Shown: positions 45,170 to 52,852 of the stretch, in pieces
Layout of the letters: each line of letters opens with the position of its first letter
Position numbering within the stretch: the first letter of the stretch is position 1
Made by a program: the position numbers and the translations under genes
Notes under the pieces: model-generated
What the model was told of the DNA's origin: nothing
What the model saw: the letters and a program-made list of their open reading frames with translations, nothing else
The model's database searches: none
NCBI RefSeq assembly: GCF_001580615.1
Contig: NZ_LHZC01000040.1
Span: 1 to 64,000 of the forward strand
DNA: 64,000 nt
Direction: 5' to 3'
Source of the DNA: Acetobacter malorum
Lineage (GTDB): Bacteria > Pseudomonadota > Alphaproteobacteria > Acetobacterales > Acetobacteraceae

Positions 45170-46720
45170 ATGAAAGCGTTGCGTGAACTTAAAAAATGGT
45201 TCCCTACTGGAACAGCAGAAGGAGAGCGCGCTATTTTAGAAGAAGCATTTATATATATTGATGAATTTGATGAGGTCATTGAACCTCCTCGTGGTAGCCC
45301 CCATTTGTTAATAGGAAGAAAAGGAAGTGGGAAAACTGCAGTTATTGATTTTTCAGAAACTGTTATTGAAAGGCATGGTATACCCGTTATAAAATTATCT
45401 CCAACTGATATAGATACATCTATAATTACTGACGATTCATCTACGGGTGAAATGAATAAAATTTTTTTAGATGCGTTAATTTTGTCTATATGTAAGAAAT
45501 TATCCGAAAAATCTATTGGTTGGTTTGATTCTGATTTTTATACTATGTATTCCGCCGCTGTTGAAGCAGGGGTGAGATCTCCGGATATATGGGGGCGTGT
45601 AGGAAAATTTTTTTCATCTATAGCGAAGGGACCTACTAAAATTGATCTTAATAGTTCGTTTCCACACTTAACAAGCGCAACACGATCAGAAATAGGCGGA
45701 GCTGTTGAACGTGCACTTCAAGGTGAAACAGTTCATATTTTTATCGATGATACAGATCAAGTTTCAAATCCCGATAAACCCGGACACTTGAATAGAATCT
45801 GGTCTCTATTACTTGCTGTTCGATTGTTGGCAGAAAAAATACCACAAATAAAAGCAGTGATAAGTTTACGTACAGAAGTGTGGGAGCGCTTAAAGCGTGA
45901 TCAAGCGGGACAAAGAGATCAAACGGATCATTTTTCTTCACTCGTAGTGGAGATGCCTGGAGGGAATGAGCACGTAGAAGAAATTATTTTACGCCGTTTG
46001 CAACTGGCGGCTGGGCGTTTGGCAATCGCGGGGGATCCGTATAATCCATTTTTCGAAGGTAGTGCTGCACGGGCACCGGGTAGTAATGAAGCTCGATCAT
46101 GGAAACATCTGTTGTCGGTTCGTTCTAGAGGGAGACCGCGAGATACAATTCAGTTAATAAATGCTCTTGCTAAACGGGCAATTCAAGCAAAAGCGCCGAA
46201 AATTACAGAAAAACATTTCAGAGACGAAATGCCAGGATTTTCTAAAAAGATCGTAGAACAATTTGCAGTTGAGACTTCGGGTGAGTGCCCTACGGCTGTG
46301 GAAATACTTCGTACCTTTACGCGAAATGCTTTCAATGATTCCGGTTATTCCATGACATCGGAACATGCTTTTCAACACTGCTTAACCTTGCTTACGCGGT
46401 TTGGTATTACTTTATATGGGATACCGTTAAAGCATAACGATGTGGCAGCATTCCAAATTTGGAGTTTTCTTTATATTAGTGGAGTACTAAGCGCTCGTGC
46501 GTCAGATAGTAGAACAAAAAATGGCTTTAGACATCTTGATCCAATGCAAGATTTGACTCTTGTATCGAAATCTCGCTGGAATGATTTGCAAAAATTAATG
46601 TGGGAATTAAATACTGTATATAGAGATTATATGACAAATATTAGTGATGATATAGAAGCATCTATAGGTTTGGCTGTTAAAGTAAAAGCTCGAGAATCTA
46701 AGCGTATAAGAAAAAAATGA
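45170..46720 (+). CDS. Orphan P-loop ATPase (Sll1717-like), A+T-rich, candidate defence protein
   Basis: 516 residues from ATG 45170, which has GGAGG 8 bases upstream; the GTG at 45164 is too close to that site. Walker A is GRKGSGKT at residues 49-56 of this model. Walker B is VHIFIDDTDQV near residue 190. A downstream arginine-rich stretch (VRSRGRPRDTIQLINAL) fits a sensor 2 or lid. The C-terminal 200 residues are helical, with a winged-helix-like tail ending in a basic run. There are no membrane segments. It resembles the P-loop ATPase Sll1717 group, whose function is unknown to me. Composition is clearly A+T-rich compared with both neighbours, and strong hairpins bracket it, so it looks like a single-gene insertion. 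ATPases of this sort often sit in phage-defence islands (inference). Confidence 0.75.
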   Translation: MKALRELKKWFPTGTAEGERAILEEAFIYIDEFDEVIEPPRGSPHLLIGRKGSGKTAVIDFSETVIERHGIPVIKLSPTDIDTSIITDDSSTGEMNKIFLDALILSICKKLSEKSIGWFDSDFYTMYSAAVEAGVRSPDIWGRVGKFFSSIAKGPTKIDLNSSFPHLTSATRSEIGGAVERALQGETVHIFIDDTDQVSNPDKPGHLNRIWSLLLAVRLLAEKIPQIKAVISLRTEVWERLKRDQAGQRDQTDHFSSLVVEMPGGNEHVEEIILRRLQLAAGRLAIAGDPYNPFFEGSAARAPGSNEARSWKHLLSVRSRGRPRDTIQLINALAKRAIQAKAPKITEKHFRDEMPGFSKKIVEQFAVETSGECPTAVEILRTFTRNAFNDSGYSMTSEHAFQHCLTLLTRFGITLYGIPLKHNDVAAFQIWSFLYISGVLSARASDSRTKNGFRHLDPMQDLTLVSKSRWNDLQKLMWELNTVYRDYMTNISDDIEASIGLAVKVKARESKRIRKK

Positions 46721-46754
46721 ATTAAATTCTTGCTCACTTTATAATTTAATTGGA

Positions 46755-46796
46755 GAAATAGCGCTTTAAAATTCCAGCGCTATTTCTTTGTTTCTT
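46755..46796 (+). terminator. Rho-independent terminator of the orphan ATPase gene
   Basis: GAAATAGCGCT (46755-46765) pairs perfectly with AGCGCTATTTC (46776-46786), loop of 10, followed by TTTGTTTCTT. It lies 34 bases after the stop. Confidence 0.9.
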
Positions 46797-46829
46797 AAAA
46801 ATCGAGTCGGTTAAAAACTGAGTTTGGTG

Positions 46830-48116
46830 TTAATCCATCCGCACAGACGGGCGGACGAAGCGGTCCAGCCAGTCGGTCAGGCAGGCAATGGTGCCGCGCG
46901 GGACACCGTAGAGTTCAAACTGATGCTGGCGATACAGGGCAGTGTGGCCCAGTCGGGCGCTCAGCCCATGCAGCGCACCGCCGCCAAACGTTTTGCCATC
47001 CGCAAACGCGCCCCAGCCATTGTAATTGCCGAGGGCAACAATCGCGCCTTTGTTGTTGAACTTGAAAGGAGGCACCGGCGTCTGGTTCACAATCCATTGC
47101 GGCAGATATTTTGCCAGATGGTGCGCTTCCTGCCGCGCCACCTGCGCGGTGGGGGGCAGCGGGCTTTCCGCAATAAAGGAGCAGTCACCAACTGCAAAAA
47201 TCCGGTCATCCAGTGTGGTTTGCAGGTTGGGTTTGACCACCAGCTGTCCGCCACGGGAACATTCCAGACCATCCATTTCCCGCGTGACATCCGGGGCTTT
47301 TACGCCCGCCGCCCAGACGCGGAACTGAGCATCCACGCGGGAGCCGTCTTTAAGGATAAAGCCTTTCTCATCCACGCCGCTGACCATGGCACCGGTGCGG
47401 ACGGAAATCTTGAGGGCTTCAAGCTGCTGCCGGGCTTCCTCGGACACTTTTTCAGGGAAGGACGGCAGGATGCGCGGCCCGGCTTCCAGCAGGGTGATGC
47501 GCATTTCCGGTGTGGTGGGCGTAAAGTTGTAGAGGGAGCCGATATCCAGCGCCTTGTGCAGCTCTGCGGCCAACTGCACGCCAGTCGCCCCACCGCCCAC
47601 AATGGCGATATCCAGCGGTGTGCCACGCCCGTAAGCCTGCAGAACGGCATGGCGGAAGCGTTCATTAAAGTTGTTGGCTTCCACCACATTATCCAGAAAA
47701 ATGCAGTGGTCCTTCACGCCCGGCGTGCCAAAATCGTTGGCGCGGCTGCCAATGGCAAAAATCAGGGCGTCATAATCCACATGCCGTTCTTCCAGAATGA
47801 CTTCATCCTCATCCTGCTCTCTCAGCGGGGCGAGGGTCAGCCTGCGGGCGGCGCGGTCCAGATGGGAGATTTCCCCATAGCAGAAGCGGAAGCCATGGCC
47901 TGCGGCATGGGAGACAAAGGTAATGCGGTCATTCTCATTGCGCGCGGTGCCAGCGGCAAAGCAGTGGAGCATAGGCTTCCAGACATGGCTGAACCCTTTA
48001 TCCACCAGGGTGATATCCAGCTTGCCAGAGCGGCCCATGCTGTTTCCCAACCGTGTGGCGAGTGCCAGGCCGGCAATGCCGCCCCCTACAATAACCAACC
48101 GAAACCGATCACTCAT
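46830..48116 (-). CDS. ndh: Type II NADH:quinone oxidoreductase (NDH-2)
   Basis: Single-subunit, non-proton-pumping NADH dehydrogenase feeding electrons to ubiquinone at the inner face of the membrane. It has 428 residues from ATG 48116 (AAAGGAT upstream). Two dinucleotide-binding motifs, GGGIAG (FAD, residue 9 onward) and GGGATG (NADH, about residue 170), are present. The family motif AVGDCSF lies before the quinone-site segment QVARQEAHHLAKYL. C-terminal residues include amphipathic helices for membrane binding. It is the last of three co-directional genes after CobW and WD40 proteins, with a 108-base gap. NDH-2 is central to the short oxidative chain of acetic acid bacteria. Confidence 0.93.
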   Translation of the reverse strand: MSDRFRLVIVGGGIAGLALATRLGNSMGRSGKLDITLVDKGFSHVWKPMLHCFAAGTARNENDRITFVSHAAGHGFRFCYGEISHLDRAARRLTLAPLREQDEDEVILEERHVDYDALIFAIGSRANDFGTPGVKDHCIFLDNVVEANNFNERFRHAVLQAYGRGTPLDIAIVGGGATGVQLAAELHKALDIGSLYNFTPTTPEMRITLLEAGPRILPSFPEKVSEEARQQLEALKISVRTGAMVSGVDEKGFILKDGSRVDAQFRVWAAGVKAPDVTREMDGLECSRGGQLVVKPNLQTTLDDRIFAVGDCSFIAESPLPPTAQVARQEAHHLAKYLPQWIVNQTPVPPFKFNNKGAIVALGNYNGWGAFADGKTFGGGALHGLSARLGHTALYRQHQFELYGVPRGTIACLTDWLDRFVRPSVRMD

Positions 48117-48224
48117 AACGTCACTATCCTTTCGTGTTCCGCAAGTATCGGCGGCGGAACAGAACTGCGCAACACACTGCCTCTTGAGGTCACGCAATTG
48201 TCTCTCATGCAGGCGGGTGCCTGC

Positions 48225-49277
48225 TTAACCTGCGGAAAGGTCCACAAGGCCAATCAGCCCGTCTTCTGTGCCAAATCCCAGCAGGCATCCATCCGAACTG
48301 TAGGACAGCGCGCTGATGGCGCTCCCCCCGTTCAGGCAGACGGGCAGAACCCGTTGCGATTCCGGTTCGATCATAATGACAGACCCATCCGCAAATCCAG
48401 CCGCCAGAATTTCCTGCTCGGGGTTGTACGCCACGCGGGTGCAGAGCGCACCGCCCATTCCCGGCAGTTCCGCAGGCGGTTTGCCCATCGGGCCGCCCCC
48501 AAAAAACGGCCACAGCACCACAACATCCGCACCACTGGTCGCCAGCCATTTCCCCGTGCGGGAGAAGGACATGGACTTCACTTTGGTGGGGTAGCCGCTC
48601 ATGCGGATATTGTGCCCGTCAGACAGCCGCCAGCCGTGCAGGTCGTTATCCTGCATGGAGGTAATCAGCGCCTCGCCAGCCGGATGGATTGCAATGCCGG
48701 TATGGCTGCCCTTCCATTCAAGCGAGCGCACGCTCTCACTTTTAGGCTGCGTGTACCACACGGAGGCCCCGTTATAATGAGACGCCGCAATCCGCTTGCC
48801 CTTGGCGTCAAACACAATGCCGGTCACGGAGGAGGGGTGCTCCAGCGTTTTCAGCACGGTCTCACCCCGGCCATCGCGCAGTTCCACCTGCTTGCCGGAG
48901 GCGCTGGCGATATAGGCGGTCTTGGCGTCCACATGACTTACGACATGCTCTACCCAGCGACGGGTTTTGCCCAGTTCCTCAATTTCCCCGTGCATGTCCA
49001 GACGGCACAGGCGGCCATCGTCACCGCCGGTCAGAAAACCGCCGGGGTCTGTATCCGGGGCCAGAGCAAGGGCTGCGCCATCATGCACGGCGTAGGTGGC
49101 CCAGCTGGCAGGTTCCGCCAGATCAGACCGATGGGCGACAATCACGTCGCCTTCTGCCGTGGTGAAGGCAAAACGCATGTTATCGCGGGAGGCGGCACAG
49201 GCGGTGATATGGCCTTCAACCGTGCGGGATGCCCCACGCTTTTCAATCAGGCCGCGGAGTTCGGTAGGAGTGCTCAT
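48225..49277 (-). CDS. WD40-repeat beta-propeller protein
   Basis: 350 residues forming an apparent seven-bladed propeller with no enzyme motifs. Repeat-like segments include ITACAASRDNMRFAFTTAEG, VTGIVFDAKGKRIAASHYNG, VKSMSFSRTGKWLATSGADV and ISALSYSSDGCLLGFGTEDG. There is no signal peptide, so it is cytoplasmic. It overlaps the CobW gene by 4 bases (ATGA), which indicates translational coupling and probably a shared complex or pathway. Alphaproteobacteria often pair a WD40 protein with a CobW GTPase; the role is unknown. Confidence 0.85.
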   Translation of the reverse strand: MSTPTELRGLIEKRGASRTVEGHITACAASRDNMRFAFTTAEGDVIVAHRSDLAEPASWATYAVHDGAALALAPDTDPGGFLTGGDDGRLCRLDMHGEIEELGKTRRWVEHVVSHVDAKTAYIASASGKQVELRDGRGETVLKTLEHPSSVTGIVFDAKGKRIAASHYNGASVWYTQPKSESVRSLEWKGSHTGIAIHPAGEALITSMQDNDLHGWRLSDGHNIRMSGYPTKVKSMSFSRTGKWLATSGADVVVLWPFFGGGPMGKPPAELPGMGGALCTRVAYNPEQEILAAGFADGSVIMIEPESQRVLPVCLNGGSAISALSYSSDGCLLGFGTEDGLIGLVDLSAG

Positions 49278-50266
49278 GCGACAGCGCAGCTTTCAAACCC
49301 GCGCCGAAGCTGGGGCCGGTTGAGGTTGCGACCAATAAAGACAAGGCGGGATTCCCGCTCTTCGCCCTCTTTCCACGGGCCGATGTCATTGCCATCCGCC
49401 ATCATGTGCACGGCCTGAAACGCAAAACGGTCGGACTGGCCTTCAAAATTCAGGATGCCTTTGGTGCGGAGGATGTCAGCCCCTTTTTCCTGCAGCAGCG
49501 CGCCAATCCACATCTGGAAGCGACCTGCATCCAGCGGCGTTTTGAGGGAGAGGGAGATGCTGTTCACGTCTTCCTCATGATGGTGGTGCGTGTTTTCCAG
49601 AAAGTCCGGCGTGGTGGAGAGTGTGCGCTGGAGGTCAAACCCGCCAACATCCATCACATCCGTCAGCTTCACATTGCCCTTCTGGGCTTTGTGGATGGGT
49701 GCGAAGGCGTTGATCTTGCGGATGGCGTCTTCCACGGCCTTAAGCTGTGCCTCATCCACCAGATCGGTTTTGTTGAGGATGATGACATCCGCAAAGGCGA
49801 TCTGCTGGTGGGCTTCCGGGCTTTCCGTCAGCGTTTGCAGAAAGTTCAGCGCATCCACCACCGTCACCACGGCATCCAGTCGGGTTTTGGCGCGGACGTC
49901 TTCATCCGCAAAAAAGGTCTGCGCGACCGGAGCCGGGTCTGCCAGACCGGTGGTTTCAATAATAATGCCGTCGAACTTGTTCCGGCGCTTCATCAGGCTG
50001 CCGAGAATGCGGATCAGATCCCCGCGCACGGTGCAGCAGATGCAGCCGTTGTTCATTTCGAACACTTCTTCATCCGCATCGACAACAAGGTCGTTATCCA
50101 CGCCCAGTTCACCGAATTCGTTAATCACCACAGCATATTTGCGGCCATGTTCCGCCGTCAGAATGTGGTTGAGCAGCGTGGTTTTTCCGGCACCCAGAAA
50201 GCCCGTCAGCACCGTAACAGGTACCAGCGTATCCGCAGGCTCGGAAGTAAGGGACGCATCAGACAT
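49274..50266 (-). CDS. CobW/COG0523 family GTPase, paired with WD40 protein
   Basis: Putative metal-handling GTPase of 330 residues. G1 motif GFLGAGKTT is at residues 21-29. The CICC metal motif lies in NGCICCTVRGD. G4-like NKTD and a His-rich stretch (NTHHHHEED) near residue 230 suit metal binding. C-terminal domain includes GILNFEGQSDRFAFQAVHMM. It is shorter than, and different from, the Zur-linked GTPase at 34794, and lacks a Zur box upstream. Coupling to the WD40 gene defines a two-gene module. Metal (zinc, cobalt or other) is undetermined. Confidence 0.88.
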   Translation of the reverse strand: MSDASLTSEPADTLVPVTVLTGFLGAGKTTLLNHILTAEHGRKYAVVINEFGELGVDNDLVVDADEEVFEMNNGCICCTVRGDLIRILGSLMKRRNKFDGIIIETTGLADPAPVAQTFFADEDVRAKTRLDAVVTVVDALNFLQTLTESPEAHQQIAFADVIILNKTDLVDEAQLKAVEDAIRKINAFAPIHKAQKGNVKLTDVMDVGGFDLQRTLSTTPDFLENTHHHHEEDVNSISLSLKTPLDAGRFQMWIGALLQEKGADILRTKGILNFEGQSDRFAFQAVHMMADGNDIGPWKEGEERESRLVFIGRNLNRPQLRRGFESCAVA

Positions 50267-50773
50267 GAAGACAGGCCTCCGTTAAAATTACATTCGTGCC
50301 TCTTCATATAAGGGGCCAGAGCGCAGAGGGCCAGAGAGGGTGCTGAGAACGGCTGTTTAGAGGGTGTGGGAAGATGGCGAGAAAGCTTGCATTAAGAAAC
50401 CGTATGAAATGCTTTTTTCTTACCATTTTATGAACGGAAAAAAGATCGGATCTTGTGATTCGTATCACCAGGAATCGGCACCGTTTCAGTCCGAATCGAT
50501 TTTTAGATTGTTGTAAGGTCTTATTTTATAAATGAATATCACCTATATGCCCCTCCATATCATTGATATAACACAAAAAATGAGACTCTCACAAATAGGT
50601 GAAAAAAGTGGATAAAAATTCATAACATTAATTGGGCGCGAGTGATGTTATGAAAAGAGTATCAAAACAGTCCTGATTTGTTCAGCAGTTTTGAAAGATA
50701 AGAGCGCAGCCTTGTTCGACCCGTGAATGAGGCAATTTTTTGTTGTGTTTGAATAAGCATCCGGAGGTCAACT
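50267..50773. other. Divergent control region, CobW operon and first Hint gene
   Basis: About 500 bases without a gene, A+T-rich from 50380. A long-looped inverted repeat, CACCTAT (50540-50546) and ATAGGTG (50595-50601), is the only symmetry noted. A promoter for the Hint gene must lie here, but I cannot place it. Confidence 0.5.
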
Positions 50774-52693
50774 ATGGCTAACTATAGTGGGACGACAGCG
50801 TCAGGCCTCATCTATTCTGCAACGTCTACCAATATCGGGATTCCTCCTCTTCTGGGGACAGTTGTCTATGACGTCACCATTAAAGGAAGTGATGGTTCGA
50901 CAGTCCAAACCCTTGATGGTCTGACGGCAGGTATCCAAATCGCAACGCTTAGCGTTGCGCCCACGGGCAATGTTGTTACCGGTAGCACTGGCATCAGCAC
51001 CCTGCTGAATCTGGTGGGGGCCACTTACGTCACTATGCCCGGCAGTACGGGGGGTATTACCATTGTTGCTAATGCTGCCAGCGGGAATACCTATTATATT
51101 GGTGGCGATACAAATATTAACATTCTTGTTAATGCTATTTCTGGAAACACGATCAATATTTACGGCGGCACGGCGCAGTTCTCCGGTAATCTCGTTGCAG
51201 GACTTTTGACTGGGTCGACCATTAATATTGGTTATGGCGGCACCTATTCTGGCTCTGTCGGGCTGATCAATATCCTCAGCGGGTCCACAGTGAACTTTCA
51301 GACTGGGGGTGGCACGCTGGTTCTGAACGCGGATAATCAGGTGCTCAGCCTGCTGGCCAGTAATGGTGTGCAGGGGGTAACGTTCAATAACTATAATCCC
51401 GTAAGCGATACGATTGAACTCCAGAATACTGTTGATATGATCAGCAGCTACAACATTAGCTCAAATGGATCCCAAAAAGTGGTGACCCTGTATGGGGGAA
51501 CCGATAACAAGACGGTTGTTGCAGAATATGCAGTCACCCCGGCCTCAGATGCTTCGTTGCCGGATGGCACCTATAATAGCATTGGCAGCCAGGACACATC
51601 GCTCAACCCGCTGCAAATTACCTATAATAACGGCAATACTTATATCGGTGCCTGTTTCCTTGCCGGCTCCATGATCCGCACTCCGGAAGGGGAGCGTGCT
51701 GTGGAGGATCTGAGCGTTGGTGAGACTGTCTGCGTTTTTGAAAACGGCCAGTTTATTGAACGCCAGATTGTATGGGCCGGAAAAACAACTGCTCATGTGC
51801 GGGTTGGTCTGCCGGATGACGAGGCCGGTTATCCCGTCCGCCTGCTGAAAGATTCCATCAGCGCCGGCGCGCCGGACCGTGACCTGCTGGTAACACCGGA
51901 ACATTGCCTGTATTTTGAAGGCGGTTTTATTCCGGCACGTATGCTGGTGAATGGCCACTCCATTGTGTTTGACCGCAGTGTGACCTCATATGACTACTAC
52001 CATATCGAGACGGCGCAGCATTCTGTGATTATGGCTAACAACGTGCTGACAGAAAGCTATCTGGATACCGGCAACCGCAGTAGCTTCCTGCCGCATGGAA
52101 CGGTATCGCGGATTAGTGCTGGTCAGGCGCGGAGTTGGGCGGAAGATGCCGCTGCGCCGCTCATGGTAGCACGGGAGCGTGTTGAGCCGATTTTCCACCA
52201 GATTCTGGCGCGCGCGGACGCTATGGGTGTGCCGGCAGTAACGGCTGCCCCGGCGCTGACGGAAGACCCGGACCTTTATCTTGTAACGGACGAAGGACGC
52301 ACGTTGCGGTGCATGCGGACAGTGCGCGGGAAAGCCCTGTTCATGGTGCCGGGGCAGGTGCAGGCGGTCAGGCTTGTCTCTCGCACCAGTCGCCCGTGTG
52401 ATGTGCAGGGGCCTTTTGTGGATGACCGCCGCGCCCTTGGTGTGTGTGTTGGGGAGATGGTGTTGCAGGTTGCAGGAGCAGGCTTACCTGTTACGGCGCA
52501 TCAAACCGAGGCCGATCTTTCTGGCTGGGCGGAAGCGGAAGAGGGTCCTGGTCGCTGGACCATGGGCGATGCGTATCTGCCCTTGCCGTCGCGCGCATCG
52601 GAAAGCTTTGGGATGTTGAGTGTCCAGATCCTGGGTGCTGGCCCTTATCTTGTACCGGATACCACGGAGGCAGACAGTGTTGTGAGCTTCTAA
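50774..52693 (+). CDS. Hint-domain exported protein with beta-solenoid-like repeats (copy 1)
   Basis: 639 residues, GGAGG 7 bases before the ATG. Residues 60-220 are Gly/Asn/Ser/Thr-rich with repeated xSGxTINI-type turns (ISGNTINIYGGTAQF, LTGSTINIGYGG, LSGSTVNFQTGGG), as in secreted beta-solenoids. The Hint (hedgehog/intein) domain starts at Cys294 in GACFLAGSMIRTPEGERAVE and continues through VTPEHCLYFEGG to HIETAQHSVIM. Intein-type block A cysteine and block B TPEH are intact, so self-cleavage is possible. The C-terminal 150 residues (VQAVRLVSRTSRPCDVQGPF..) are shared with copy 2. No classical signal peptide is seen, so type I-like export is one possibility. Such proteins are multi-copy in acetic acid bacteria; function unknown. 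Confidence 0.85.
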   Translation: MANYSGTTASGLIYSATSTNIGIPPLLGTVVYDVTIKGSDGSTVQTLDGLTAGIQIATLSVAPTGNVVTGSTGISTLLNLVGATYVTMPGSTGGITIVANAASGNTYYIGGDTNINILVNAISGNTINIYGGTAQFSGNLVAGLLTGSTINIGYGGTYSGSVGLINILSGSTVNFQTGGGTLVLNADNQVLSLLASNGVQGVTFNNYNPVSDTIELQNTVDMISSYNISSNGSQKVVTLYGGTDNKTVVAEYAVTPASDASLPDGTYNSIGSQDTSLNPLQITYNNGNTYIGACFLAGSMIRTPEGERAVEDLSVGETVCVFENGQFIERQIVWAGKTTAHVRVGLPDDEAGYPVRLLKDSISAGAPDRDLLVTPEHCLYFEGGFIPARMLVNGHSIVFDRSVTSYDYYHIETAQHSVIMANNVLTESYLDTGNRSSFLPHGTVSRISAGQARSWAEDAAAPLMVARERVEPIFHQILARADAMGVPAVTAAPALTEDPDLYLVTDEGRTLRCMRTVRGKALFMVPGQVQAVRLVSRTSRPCDVQGPFVDDRRALGVCVGEMVLQVAGAGLPVTAHQTEADLSGWAEAEEGPGRWTMGDAYLPLPSRASESFGMLSVQILGAGPYLVPDTTEADSVVSF

Positions 52694-52723
52694 ACGCATC
52701 GTCTGGCTCCATTGAGACAGCAG

Positions 52724-52756
52724 AAAAGGCCCGGTGATACAGCCGGGCCTTTTTTT
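52724..52756 (+). terminator. Rho-independent terminator after Hint copy 1
   Basis: AAAAGGCCCGG (52724-52734) pairs with CCGGGCCTTTT (52743-52753), loop of 8, followed by more T. It separates the two Hint genes into independent transcripts. Confidence 0.92.
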
Positions 52757-52852
52757 GTGCCCGCACCAAGGATGTTAACTAGTATTTAAAGGTTTTTATT
52801 TAAATAACAGAGTCGGTTCAGAGTATTGTTCTTATTAAGGAAATATTAAGAC

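Noticed and set aside
46824-49418. Very long plus-strand open frame (864 codons)
   Set aside because: It is antisense to ndh and the WD40 gene, has no recognisable domain and is an artefact of G+C-rich codon bias in those genes.
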